Of a stretch of 64,000 nucleotides of DNA, positions 35,568-47,209 are shown piece after piece. The translations under genes and the position numbers were made by a program. The DNA comes from Paracentrotus lividus. Its lineage: Eukaryota; Echinodermata; Echinoidea; Camarodonta; Echinidae. Position 1 is the stretch's first letter. Each line of letters opens with the position of its first letter. The stretch is taken from the NCBI GenBank assembly GCA_940671915.1, contig CALNVZ010003426.1, forward strand, positions 32,320,332-32,384,331, in the 5' to 3' direction. Under the pieces are notes generated by a model. The model did no database searches. It saw only the letters and a program-made list of their open reading frames with translations, and was not told where the DNA came from.

Positions 35568-36486
35568 AAAGTGGGAGTAAAACTTCTCTTAAAAGTATTG
35601 AAACTAGACATACAATATATTTCTGTTTGTTATGAAACACTTGTTGAAGGGAGGATCCATTGCAACATGTAACTGTTATCACTTCAACTTGCCATAGGGA
35701 TATGAAACCGATATGAATGTATCATATTTTAGCCCGAGTTGGTTTGAATTAATGATATTCTATAAAACATGAAAGCTCTCTGAAACTTGAAACTAATTGG
35801 AGTTTTTCCCCTAAACAAAATTTACTAGATTTCATTTTCATTTTTCCCCCTGGCTTTCTTGTTCTTTTCCAATTCTTGTAAACTGTAAACAACATGGTAT
35901 GATGCATATATTATTTTAACCCAAAGAAAGAGTATTATGATGCCATGCAGTTGGATAAAACATAAAAAAGTAAATACAGTGTAGTTCAGAATTTTTATTA
36001 CGGAGTTGAATATACATGATATGTGAAGAGCTTAAATATTGTTTTCACAGTTAATTTTATATTGGAAGCTCATTTACAGCTAACCACCTTACTTTGGATC
36101 TGACTTTGGATTTGAAAAAATACTATTTTAGACTCTCAGAATATTACAGTCATGACGTAAATTTTATAATACCGATGAACAATTTTTTTTTTTTTCTTTC
36201 TTTTTTTCAAAAAGAAATAGTGTAGCCCCCCCCCCCTACTCTCATACTCAAATCAGCAATAGCTTTAATAAACAAAATCTAAATCACAATCATTTAACAC
36301 CAAAAAATAATAATTAAGAAGGTAAAACTTAAGCTTACTTTCCACATAATTCCACAGACGCATTGTCTGGTAGGCTCAGTAGTAATTGGTTAAATCCACA
36401 AATGCACATTCAACAACAAGGCACAATCATTAATGACAGAAGAGTGGTATTGGTCCAGGGGCACTATCCCGCTAAGATGCACTCTT

Positions 36487-36566
36487 CACACCGGTAGAAG
36501 ACAGGATGAGGCTATCCACACACCGGTAGTATAGAAGATGATGCGCTCCGAACACCGGTAGGAAGA
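36487..36566. repeat. three ACACCGGTAG words
   Basis: acaccggtag occurs at about 36488, 36520 and 36553, each followed within a few bases by GA-rich sequence such as aagacaggatgag, tagaagatgatg and gaagatgagggg. It is a decayed tandem repeat of roughly 32-34 bp. The minus frame at 36486-36722 covers it and is not recognised. Confidence 0.6.
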
Positions 36567-37506
36567 TGAGGGGATGCTGCGAATGCTAGTGAGACAGATC
36601 TCATATGGAACGGCTAGAGCATCGCTTTTACCAGTGGCAGGGGAGAGATGGAGAGAGGGGCACCTGCGTCTATGTGTGTAATATTTGTGGAAGTGTGTGC
36701 GCAGATGAGACAGCAAGCACACTGCACTGGTAGCACGCTGGTCAACTAGTCTTTATTCAGACATGATATCTACTAATTTATTAGATGTATCCTCATCTTC
36801 ATGTACATGAACTATAGATTTAATTAATTTTCATAAACCTTTGAGTTTTATCCACAAAAAGATAAGTGCACAGTACATGTAAGTACTTCCTGAAGAATAC
36901 CGGTAAGCTATAGTGACCAGCCATATGCCACTGTCATTGCGTCAATTACATCTACAGTATTGATTAGTTTTTTTACTATCATTTTTGTTCATTACATTGG
37001 AAGAACAATAATCAGTGGAGGGACCCACTTGTTTGCGAAATGAATACTGAGAGGGATAGACTAACTGTATGCCTTGGAGGAATAGTGACTAAACTGAATG
37101 AGAGAGTGTGTGAGTGAAACGCTCGTCCACTCTTACGCACTCAAGTACGCAATAGAGGGCTCTTATACATGTTTGTATCTATGTGTCTATGCATAACATC
37201 TTCATACATGTCACTCAATAATGCGTTCACATTAAAAATTTAAAGCGCTTAAACTGCATACATCACACTCTCAATCTATTAGTGAATAAAATATTCAGGA
37301 TCTCAAAGACATTCAGCTCTACATAAATTAGTAGGAAGCTTTGAAAGAGCTCTATTAAACTCTAAAATAGATAGAAATTTACAATCAGGATCTTTTTCCT
37401 AAAAAATACTGTTGTTGGTTCTAGTTTTTATGGCGTTGTAATTATATTTACACCAATTCAAAGAGCTCTGTGGTAACCGGTCAATGCAACAAGTTAGAAT
37501 TAAGTT

Positions 37507-37649
37507 GCATTCAAGTTCTATTTAAGTTCTATTCAAATTGCATTCAAGTTGCATTCAAGTTCTATTTAAGTTCTATTCAAATTGCATTCAAGTTGCATTC
37601 AAGTTCTATTCAAGTTCTATTCAAATTGCATTCAAGTTGGATTCATGTT
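37507..37649. repeat. 11-bp minisatellite with four-unit higher-order repeat
   Basis: Thirteen 11-bp units run without gaps. Variants are A gcattcaagtt, B ctatttaagtt, C ctattcaaatt, plus minor forms. The order is A-B-C-A, A-B-C-A, A-B'-C-A, then a worn A, so a 44-bp super-unit is repeated three times. Three plus-strand frames of repeated SIQVLFK-like peptide arise because 3 x 11 bp equals 11 codons; they are not genes. Confidence 0.95.
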
Positions 37650-37737
37650 GTATGATTCAATACAGCAAAAGTGTGTTCACATCTACATTAGATGTACTTT
37701 CCCCCCAGATACACATACATGTACATGTATCTACAAT

Positions 37738-37915
37738 GACACAACATTTGCTTCTGCGACAATTGTTAAAGGCTTATTTTCGTGTAAAGATGTAGGGTAA
37801 GTGTTAAAATGTACTTTTATGTTAGGTTTAGGGTTCGGTTTAAAGTTAAGTTAAAGGTTCCAGTTTGTCCTTTGATTAATGTATGTAGCGATTGTTACCG
37901 GAGCAATTGTCATAT
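37738..37915. mobile_element. telomere-word MITE, copy 5 (reverse orientation)
   Basis: It begins acatttgcttctgcgacaat, has internal atgttaggtttagggttcgg, and ends gattgttaccggagcaattg. It is in opposite orientation to copy 6, only about 230 bp away, so the pair itself forms an inverted repeat. Confidence 0.8.
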
Positions 37916-38141
37916 AATCATAATGTACAGCCCAGATCATAAATGGCAATGATCAGTTTAGTGTCTTTCTGTAACCCCCCCCCCCCCTCCAATACTTTGA
38001 TATACAAATAATGGTCCTATCAGCAAAATAGCCACATTATTGAGATCCGGTCTTGTACAATATATTACGTACTGGCCACAAGTTCTTATACATCTATCTA
38101 CACACATGTAGGAACAAAGTTTCTTTGATTATTTTGATTCC

Positions 38142-38342
38142 ATGACAATTGCTCCCCCGACAATTGCTCCGCTGCAAATTCCATACACTAATTGAACGAC
38201 CAAATTCAATCCTGGACGTAACACTATAGCATTAATAAACAAAACCTAACCTTAAACCTAACATAAAACCCTATTGCAACCCTAACCCTAACCCAACATC
38301 TTAGACGAAATAGAGCCCGAGGCTATTGTCGCAGGAACAAAA
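38142..38342. mobile_element. telomere-word MITE, copy 6
   Basis: It begins gacaattgctcccccgacaa, contains accttaaacctaacataaaa and gcaaccctaaccctaaccca (three tandem CCCTAA-like words), and ends ggctattgtcgcaggaacaa. It is the copy with the longest telomere-like run in the window. Confidence 0.85.
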
Positions 38343-38663
38343 CATCTATTTTCTATTGAAAAAATTTAAACACTTCTTGTGAGCAACTGTCCAAGTGTAA
38401 GTTGGAAGATGACCTCCTCTTTACATGTGGGCCTAGATAAAGACAACGAAAAGGGTGTGATATTGTTAATGTTACATGACTGACATTATGTTTTGCTCAT
38501 GTAACATTTTTTACATTATAAAATCTCCCACGTGAGCATGAAAGCATGGAGGCATGTAATAAAGGTGTATGCTCATGTTTGTTGTTATAGTGTGATGGGT
38601 GTTTATACAATTTTGTCCTGGGAGAAGCGTCTACCCACGACCATGCTGATACATGATAAATGG

Positions 38664-38925
38664 CTCAATCTCACTAATGTTACCATAACATGGTAAAGTA
38701 CCACATCTCTAAATATAGCATGTTACATGTAAGCCAGGCTGCTTTATAATATATTGCTCTATCTCACTTATGTTACCATAATATGGTAAAGTACCACCTC
38801 TCTATTAAATATAGCATGTTACATGTAACCCAGGCTTATATATATATATCCCTCGATCTCACTAATGTTACCATAACATGGTAAAGTACCACCTCTCTAA
38901 ATATAGCATGTTACATGTAAGTCAG
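38664..38925. repeat. three-copy tandem repeat, unit about 93-95 bp
   Basis: Units start at 38664, 38757 and 38852 (ctcNatctcact). Each contains gttaccataacatggtaaag, a 7-bp stem ttaccat/atggtaa with a 3-nt loop, then taccacNtctct, atatagcatgttacatgtaa and ccaggct. An AT run of variable length ends units 1 and 2. Confidence 0.92.
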
Positions 38926-40265
38926 ACCAAACAAGAAAACATATGAGGAGACTTGGAGCAATTTAGCTTTAGTAAGCTGCTAAGTGCTCTAGTAAACAAC
39001 ACCAAAAACGTTACTGAGATGAGTGTCCATAACAAGTTTTTAAATATTAATGAAGAAATCAAGTTTACATGCTTCAGTTCATGACTACATGTACATGTAC
39101 AAGTATAACATGAACGGAAGGGAAAAACAGATTGATGCATGAAACATATTTCAATGTCATTATGATGTCATAAAATATGGTGTTAATTCAGCTAAATGTA
39201 GAACTGGGCTTGGCACAAACAGGCGATTGGTACACGATCTAAGCTTTTTAACTCCAGATGACAAAACTTTTTAAAAGACCTCGTGCACAAAATTCTAATT
39301 TTGGCTGGCATTACAAAAAAGTGAGGAGTCAGGGCAGCCAATCTGTTTTAAAAAAATGAAAGACAAGCAACTTTTTGTTTGTTCTCTTTTTGTAACTTAA
39401 AAAAGCATCAAAGTCATTCAATTTCCAACTTGACTTTTCAGTTAAATCAACTAAGAGTTTTAATGTACACTGTGTGTGAACACATTTGTACTCAGATTTA
39501 GATTGAATAGATTAATGACTGCTTCTAGACAATCCAATGGTGATATTTTTTTTCCAACTATGACAGCCTCAAGCTAGTGATTAAAGTCGTCAAAAACTTG
39601 CTATTTTACGAAGAGAGCCCCAAGGATTTTATCTGCGCCTGCATTCTGTCATGAAAACACCTTTGTTCTATACCATCGCGACTGTATTATAAGCTCATAA
39701 TACACCACAAGTCTCCCAGTAGACAGAAATCAGACAATTAACTTTTCAACTAAACCCCCTCCAAGAAAACAAAATCCTTCAGCATTCAATCCGAGAAAAC
39801 AAAATCTGTGAGTGTTAGTCTTTTGTAAAATCAAAATCCTTCTGCGTCAACTCCAAGAAAACAAATTTTGATGAAAGCATATTGCAAGAAATCCAGAGGA
39901 TATTTAAATCCATGGCACAAATTAATAATTTCACACTATAATTACTTGAAGCCAGTATTGAAAAGGAAGAATACTTTCATGAATTCATATTAGGTTTATT
40001 GGTAACGGTAAAGCCAGTGCTGGCATGTGTATGTACAAATAAAGAAGCATTTTTCTGTGAATTCCACAAAAAAAATCTTAAAGGAGGTCCAATGAAGTTA
40101 AAGAAATTCATACAAGAATTAAAGATGCTTCATATACATTGTATATTTCAACTGGTACAGTGTTATGTGCACATACATTGTACATGCAATTTGACGTCTG
40201 TATTAAATGATAAGCAAGGATATACAGTCAACCTTTTTTGAGAAGAATCTGTTGGGACTGAAAAC

Positions 40266-40458
40266 ATAGCTTCGCAAAAAAGAGTGAATTTAGAGTAGAA
40301 TTTGAGTGAAAATGTGTATTTTCACTCCTCAGGAATATAAGGGACCTCAGGGATCACTAGAAGACTGAATTTCACTCAACTTCAATTTTTCTGAAATTCA
40401 CTTCCTCAAGAGTGAACCTTTTCTCTCATTATTTTTTTTTTTTTTTTTTTAAGAGAGT
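40266..40458. mobile_element. foldback MITE of the AGTGAA type, copy 2, inserted in another repeat
   Basis: It runs from aaaaaagagtgaatttagag, with gtgaaaatgtgtattttcac, gggacctcagggatcac and gaaattcacttcc, to a T run and aagagagta. It aligns with 31018-31204 in part-inverted fashion. On its left lies tacagtcaacctt..aatctgttggga, which is found again at 40622, so it seems to interrupt or abut a second element. Confidence 0.55.
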
Positions 40459-40621
40459 ATCTTATGAAGATGTAAAGTTATAATCGGAATAGCAGCAGGT
40501 TCAATCAATGGATATACTTGAAAAGTTGTTATTCTCTGAATAAGTTACATAATGTTCTTTATCCCAAAGTCAGAAACATATTATCAGGTGAAGACAGGTT
40601 GGTATTATATCTATATATCTA

Positions 40622-40975
40622 CAGTCAACCTTGCCTTTTAGTCAAATCTGTTGGGATTTGACATTAAAAAAATTAACTTCAGTGAAGGTTCAATACAATA
40701 AAGACGAGAAAACCTGAAAAGCCCTTTGTCTTTATAGGCGATTATTTGACTTACATTACAATGTTTACGCGAAAACGACTTTGGCAAGATAACTGTATTA
40801 TTTATTCGAATAACATAATCCTGCTAATTAGGGTTAAAAACAATAGAATATACAAATGATAACTTTAAAAGGCCTTAGACTTAGGCGATCATTCGACTTA
40901 TTTTAAGCGAATACGACTTAGGCAAGGTAACAGTATTATAAATTCTGATGCCATAATCCAGCTGATTAGGGTGCA
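40622..40975. mobile_element. Tigger-like MITE with internal duplication
   Basis: It starts acagtcaaccttgcctttta and aatctgttgggatttgacat. The block aaaagccctttgtctttata, ggcgattatttgacttac, acgactttggcaagataac (40717-40840) is repeated in diverged form at 40867-40975. The words CAGTCAACCTTGCCT and TAGGCGAT.ATTCGACTTA are typical of pogo/Tigger-like short elements in invertebrates (from memory). A remnant lies at about 15190-15260 and another head at 40208. Confidence 0.55.
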
Positions 40976-41213
40976 AGATTGCCCTGATGCTTGTGTACAT
41001 GGGAGCTGAGATGGACGATAGAGAGATTGAATGCATCTTGGTAATAAGAAGATGGTTTATCTCTGGAGGGAGACCTTCCTAAATACAATCTAGCCTCTGC
41101 TCAAGGAATAGTTTTCCCCTTCAAGCATACATGTACTGATAACCACGGCACAAATACTCCAAAGCATAGGGTTGTTGCACCCTTTTGTGCTGGCTTGAAA
41201 TCCAATGACTAAT

Positions 41214-41796
41214 TTAAAGGGGAATTATCCCCTCAGAGAAATTTAGCTTCAGTGAATGGAGACAAACCCCCAAAACATATTGGGAAAGTTTCAGAAAAAT
41301 CAGGCAATGAATAAGAGAGATGTGAATATTCAGATTTTGAGATGATATGGAGATCCTCCAATTGGCAACGCGACCATGATGTGTGATGTAATGCAGGGAG
41401 ATCTTTCCCATATCTATTGTACACATTGTACTAAAATCCTCTTTTTTCTTGATTCTAAAGGGAGAATAAAGAATCTTTTTATGGGATGACTTTAAATATA
41501 TGAAAGTCATAATATATCATGAAAAGAAGAGCTGTTCTATCATTAGAATGAAAATAAAGAGACATTTTGAATAGTTTTTGTGCACACCATATGGGGAGTT
41601 CTCCCTTTGTGACATCACAAATGGTGACCGCGTTGCCAATGGGAGATTTCCTATGTCATTAGAGATCTCAATATTCCAATAATCATAACTTTCTTATCAT
41701 TTATCCGATTTTCACCAAATCCTCACTAATGTGCTTATTTGATTTTTCTGCATCCACAGTAAGCCAACTATCTACAAAGGGACAATTCTCCTTTAA
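41214..41796. mobile_element. TTAA-bounded foldback MITE (583 bp)
   Basis: Ends TTAAAGGGGAATTATCCC and GGGACAATTCTCCTTTAA are inverted. Deeper in, ccaattggcaacgcgaccat pairs with tgaccgcgttgccaatggg. Two minus-strand frames over it (41214-41510) are not homologous to anything I recognise. Confidence 0.8.
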
Positions 41797-41894
41797 GGTG
41801 GTGTTTCATCAAGTGATTCGTAAGCTACAAACAACTTTTCAAATGACTGGTGACCAGTTCTTGTGCTGAATTACTTAGTGAAACATCCCCCATG
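41797..41894. mobile_element. short foldback element (GTTTCATNAAG type)
   Basis: ggtggtgtttcatcaagtga at 41798 faces ttacttagtgaaacatcccc near 41875, inverted. It abuts the TTAA element at 41214-41796 directly, so the two are nested or side by side. Similar GTGTTTCACAAAG ends occur widely in deuterostome MITEs (from memory). Confidence 0.6.
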
Positions 41895-42834
41895 GAGGAG
41901 TTTATTAACAAACTGCTTGTACAGTATGTAGTTCCATCAAAGAAATAACCTCATCATCTATTGGATCTTTTGAATATGCAAATTTAGGGTGTTCTATGAG
42001 AACAAAACTATACATACTGGCTACTTGTTATGAATGACATTTATCAACTCCTGCCTGGTGGAAATGCATTGAGATGTTCACCTAATTTCTTCCTTTCCTT
42101 TCTTGATGATGCGGAGCGGATTGCTTGGATTGCTTGGATTGGGTCGATAAACCCATCTCTGGATGATGATTATTATAATGTAACCATGGACATATGTCAG
42201 AGGTTATAGGTCCATGATGTACATGTAACTTAGGCTAGATATAAAATGTCAAGCATTATTTAAATTTATAACACAAGGAAATGGACTCAAGTGAAGAGGA
42301 TAAATGCAAAAGAAGATAATGGAAAAAGATCACAGGTCTGGTTTTGTCAAGACTATAATCATATAAAGTGAGTGTATGTTCACCTGTATGTGGAGTTTAC
42401 TCCAAGGACATGTCACCTGTCGATCTTCTTTATATAAGCCAGTCTGCTCCCCCAGACCCCAATACAAAATTTTCCAGCAGGTCAATCATCTTTTCTTCTC
42501 TTTTTTTTTTTAAGTTAAAAGAAAAAGCAATATTCCTACATTATGCATTTCTCATTCTCGTATATACTAAACAACAATTTTTCCAAAAGATTGGAACACT
42601 ATAATCAATGTTCATGTTCATGTAAATGTTTTCCCTTACAAATTAAAATAAAAATACCTGAAGCACTAACTTTCTTTTCAACTGCTACGTGATCTGTCTT
42701 TTTCTGATTTGTCCACATTTCTCTACCCCCTCTCCCAATCTCTCTACATTTGTCTGAATGTTTTCAACTCTCTTTTTTTTCCCTCTCTAACAACCCCTAC
42801 CCCTCCTCGTCCCCTTCCCCCTCTCTCACTCACT

Positions 42835-42836
<2 letters not shown>

Positions 42837-42867
<31 letters not shown>
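42837..42867. repeat. (CT)n microsatellite
   Basis: A clean CT run lies within pyrimidine-rich sequence 42700-42900. Confidence 0.93.
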
Positions 42868-42871
<4 letters not shown>

Positions 42872-44381
42872 TTTCCCCATCATTCATTCTACATCTTACT
42901 AATCACATCCAAACCTAAATCTCCCAAACATGGCTATTACATTACCTTCTCATCCACAAATTGATTTGCACTATTACTCCCCTCTCCCAATCACCAACCG
43001 GCTACAAATGGGATTCCGCTTTGATAGCCCTGCACAAAAACCATGAATATTTTAACCTAATTCTTGTGGCAAACTCTCATATTCTGCCTTGCTTTCTGCA
43101 CATGACCCCCAGCTAAGTGAAAATGAAAACTTAAAAACAAAGACTTTTGACATTTCTGAAAGTTTGGTAGCTAGAGGGGAGAGGGGTTTTAATTAATTTC
43201 TCTCAGGCGCTTAACTGGACTTTCATTACACTCGTGACATTTCAGGATCTACAACCATGCTTGACTTAACAGCAACACAGAATTCTAACTATCAATTTTA
43301 GACAAGGATAATTTATATTAGATTACTTTATTTGCACACAAAACAGCACATAATTATGTTCGGCTTGCACTCCAAAATCTAATCAGATTGTGATTTTGGT
43401 GATTGAAGTTTAATGTCTCAAATGGTTCTCAAGGGACAAATGGAAGGGAAAAGATGTTCCAGGAAAACAAGAATAGAAAGATGCTTATTCAGTAAGTTAA
43501 GAAGGATATCCTAAAAAATCATTAGTACATAAATGAATAGTGAAATCTGACTAAATGCGCTCTAATTCAAACCAACCCCTGAAGGCATGTACAATCATCT
43601 CATGATATCAGCTTTGAAGTATGTACAAAAGAGGTTCATAACCTAGCACTAGTTCTTCAACAAATAAAATGAAAATTTTCTCCCACCATTAATCTGTCAT
43701 CGTACTGGAATATAAATCAGAAATGGAAAATCTAATAATGTAAAAGGCAATGAAACAAACAAATATGAGACACACTTCTGAAAATATCACTAAACAAGTC
43801 CCCCTCTCTATTCAGAACAACAAAACCACAGCCCTGGGAAAGTTTGATATATTTTTTTGCAAACAGAATTAACTCTTCCTAGTAAAAAAAACTTAAGAGC
43901 TACATTATGCATGTCCGTATTAAGTGAAAATGCAAAAATAACACAATATGGGGATGTGATAATCTGCATACACAAAGAACTAGTAATTGACAGCTTGGCA
44001 TTCAGAATGGGATGGGAGAAAATTTATGACTTTAAATATTCAAGATAAAAATTAAACTAGCATGGTAGGCTTGTACATGTATAATTTATCCATGAGCTGT
44101 ACTCTGCTAAATGTCACTGAACTTCAGTGTACTGGATGCAGTGCGCTACCACTATAATGATGTAAGGTGTTATGAACACATAGCCCTAGATTCCAGTAGT
44201 TCACAGGTAATCGGTGCATGAACGATTAAAAAGATAGAAATGCACTACGTCTTTTACAAGTATGTCTAACCAATTTATTTTACTACTAAATGACAGTAAA
44301 ATTACCAAACGACCAATTAAATACATGTTCATTGCTTACCCATACAAAACAATGAAAAGCTCAGTTATTACCCTTATCTTT

Positions 44382-44383
<2 letters not shown>

Positions 44384-44414
<31 letters not shown>
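44384..44414. repeat. (CT)n microsatellite
   Basis: An uninterrupted CT run is followed by AT-rich sequence. Confidence 0.93.
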
Positions 44415-44417
<3 letters not shown>

Positions 44418-45819
44418 CATTTATGTTTACTTTAGGTAGTTATTTTTAATTTTTCTCTTTCTATCTCCATTTCTTATTTTATTTTTGCACTCAAAAATTG
44501 CACAATAAAATAAAAACGAGGTAGGCACGTGATCACACCTTTTATACTAAATGATAACAAGAGGGCCTCAAACATAAAGACTAGCTAAGCCCCATCTAAA
44601 AGGTCATTGACCCGAGTGAAGAGCAATTACTGTCAGTCACGTCAGGAATGTTAGATGTCTACTGTAGATCATAGATACATGTACAATGTACAGAGAATAG
44701 ATTTAGAGAGGGGATACTAAGTGGTGATTACAGGGAGGAGTTTCACCTCTCCCTGTAACACATTGATGCCTTTTTATCTAGCCAGAAGGATGTAAACAAT
44801 GTTTAGATCCCTTCTAGCCCTCATCACCTCACAAACCGTCAGTTCAACCCACTGGTCATTACTTCTTGAATGCTAAGTACTCTTATCTTAATACACGATT
44901 GCTTTTAGTGTAGCTATCAGATCTACTGTAATGTACATTGTGTTGTAAGGGTCACGCTTTAAATATTCATGGTATAACCATCATGCATTCAATCTAACTC
45001 ATCTACAAGACAGTCGGACACAAACACTTTGGGGGTAGTTCTAAAGTAAATATTTTCTTTCTTTTTTTCTTCTGGTTTCTTTCTTATTTTTTTTATGATC
45101 AATAGACCAAATAATAATCATTGTATCCATAGTTGTATCGAAGTTCAAAAACATGTCTTCATAAGCTTTTTTTTTTTAGGTTCTAATATTTTTTATTTAT
45201 TTCAATTTTGGGGGGTAGGCCTACATGTAATAGGCTACATGTACATGTAGGGCCTATCATGCAAACAGCTCTCCCTAAACGTTTTTTAACTGATATACAT
45301 TTTGAAATTTTTGAATAAGTTTGCATAGATATTTCAAGTTTCATCTGCTGAATAGATCAATTATTTTATTTCAGAACCCTCCTTTCTGTATTTTTGTCTT
45401 AGATGCTTTATTTTAAAAGTTAGTGCATGATTTCCGTCATTCAATGTGGGACACAATCAAGCTCTGGCATGAGTTGGTGGTTTAATACATAAAATTCACA
45501 GAGAGAGGGCAGTATACTGGTTTATAGATCTTGGTACCATTGATGCCGTGATGTACAAATGTATCATCCTGCTCATATCCTGCTCATTCTACAAACTATA
45601 ATACATTAAGGTTTCAATGCTCAAGAGAGAATAACTTGTCGTGTTGATATAACCATAGACATAATATGGTTTAACCAAAGATATTAATCTCTTAATTTTT
45701 GAACTCCCATTCCCTTCCTCTTGTTTCACCTCACTTTTCTTTAAATCTATTAAACAAAATATAAACATGGCTATTACCATTTTCAAAAAATGAACTACAT
45801 TGCATGATCAATAAATTAC

Positions 45820-46315
45820 TTAAAGGGAAAGTTCACCCTGGAATTTTATTGGTTTTAAAAAATACAGAAAAATAAAAAAAAATATTAGTAAAAGTTTGAA
45901 GAAAATCGACCAAAAAATAGCAAAGTTATGAATATGTAAAGTTTTGATTCTGTGACATCACGTGCGAGCAGCTCTTCCATGTGTTGTGTATGTACATTCC
46001 ATAATTTTTTTTTTTTTTTCATGGTTCTTGATAAAGGAATGGGTCAATATGATAGAGACATGTATATGAACATATGTTTGATGATATATATCTACTGCAC
46101 AAATGACATAATTAATTTTCTTTTGAAAAAAATCACACTTTATGGAATTTACACTACATAACACATAGGAGAACTGCTGGCACGTGACGTCACATAATCA
46201 AAACTTTGAATATTCATTTGTTGGTTGATTTTCTCCAAACCTTCACTCACATTTTTCTTTTATTTTTCTGCATTTTCTAAAACCAATTTAAAACCAGGGT
46301 GAACTTCCCCTTTAA
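45820..46315. mobile_element. TTAA-bounded foldback MITE (496 bp)
   Basis: Left TTAAAGGGAAAGTTCACCCT faces right AGGGTGAACTTCCCCTTTAA. The inverted match continues inward: ttggttttaaaaaatacaga/ttctaaaaccaa, aaatcgacca/tggttgattt, and tgtgacatcacgtgcgagcag/ctggcacgtgacgtcaca. Arms reach about 160 bp at 75-80 percent identity. The frames in the centre on both strands are fortuitous. Confidence 0.85.
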
Positions 46316-46506
46316 CCTTAGAAACACAAGTATCTACAAGACTATAGTACCACAATTTGAGAAACACAAGAAAATTGTATAAATAACACTCGTTTCCATT
46401 AGCATGTGATTTGTATCTAAACTTGGAATATTACAGGATACTATTCAAGGCACACACAACAAAAATATTGTTTGGAAAAAGTCATCAAACTGCCTGAGAA
46501 ACAAGA

Positions 46507-46526
46507 CCCCCCCCCCCCCCCCCCCC
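46507..46526. repeat. poly-C tract, 20 bp
   Basis: An uninterrupted C run. Similar shorter C or G runs occur near 1861, 9015, 18800, 25555, 30633, 31728, 37977, 54748 and 59410, an unusually regular presence for an AT-rich region. Confidence 0.95.
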
Positions 46527-46850
46527 TAATTCTCTGATGCTCTCCATTTATTATCACTCCTACTCTGTTTCCTTCTCTCCAATTTGCTATCTCTTTTCAT
46601 AGCTTTCTCCTGTACTCCCTATCAGTGAGTGACTGTCTTGAAGATTCCACTTAGAATTGGATGAATTCCTATCAACAGCGCCAGACCTTGTGACCTTATT
46701 AGGAAAACAGATCGGGTCGTATTCACATTTCAGCAATGGTGCGAAATATGGAACAAGGAGTGTTCACACAGGTTAGTACTAGTACATGTATAGTGAATTA
46801 CTTGTGATTACAATAAAAAATTTAATATGTATTTAAAGTTATCAATTATT

Positions 46851-46905
46851 TGGGTAATTGCTTCATTTCTTTACTTGGGTAATTGCTTCATTTCTTTACT
46901 TGGGG
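46851..46905. repeat. two-copy tandem duplication, 25-bp unit
   Basis: tgggtaattgcttcatttct plus ttact occurs at 46851 and 46876 with no difference, then tgggg. Confidence 0.93.
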
Positions 46906-47186
46906 AAAATAATTCTTGTGTTTGTTCATTCCTGCAGAGGGGACATTTGTGTTGCTTTGTGACTGGTCCAAAGCCATATTTTTGTTAAATGATATTTAGA
47001 GAATAAACAATGTCACTGCCAAGTCCATACATTTTGGACAAAATTGATATTATTTTAATGCACGGACTTAAAGTCTGTATGTTTTAAGTACAGGGTTGAG
47101 ATGATACATGACTGTACAAACAGGGACTGCTACATGTACATTGTATTTTCCTAAAATATAAAAATGAAGAATTAAAAAAAGTGGGG

Positions 47187-47209
47187 TTTTTTTTTTTTTT
47201 TTTTTTTTT
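47187..47209. repeat. poly-T tract
   Basis: A T run of about 23 bp follows gtgggg. Confidence 0.93.

Noticed and set aside
37507-37649. CRISPR-like array
   Set aside because: Units are contiguous 11-mers without spacers, in an animal genome.
38142-38342. Chromosome end or true telomere
   Set aside because: Only two or three CCCTAA words, within a short element that recurs at internal positions in both orientations.
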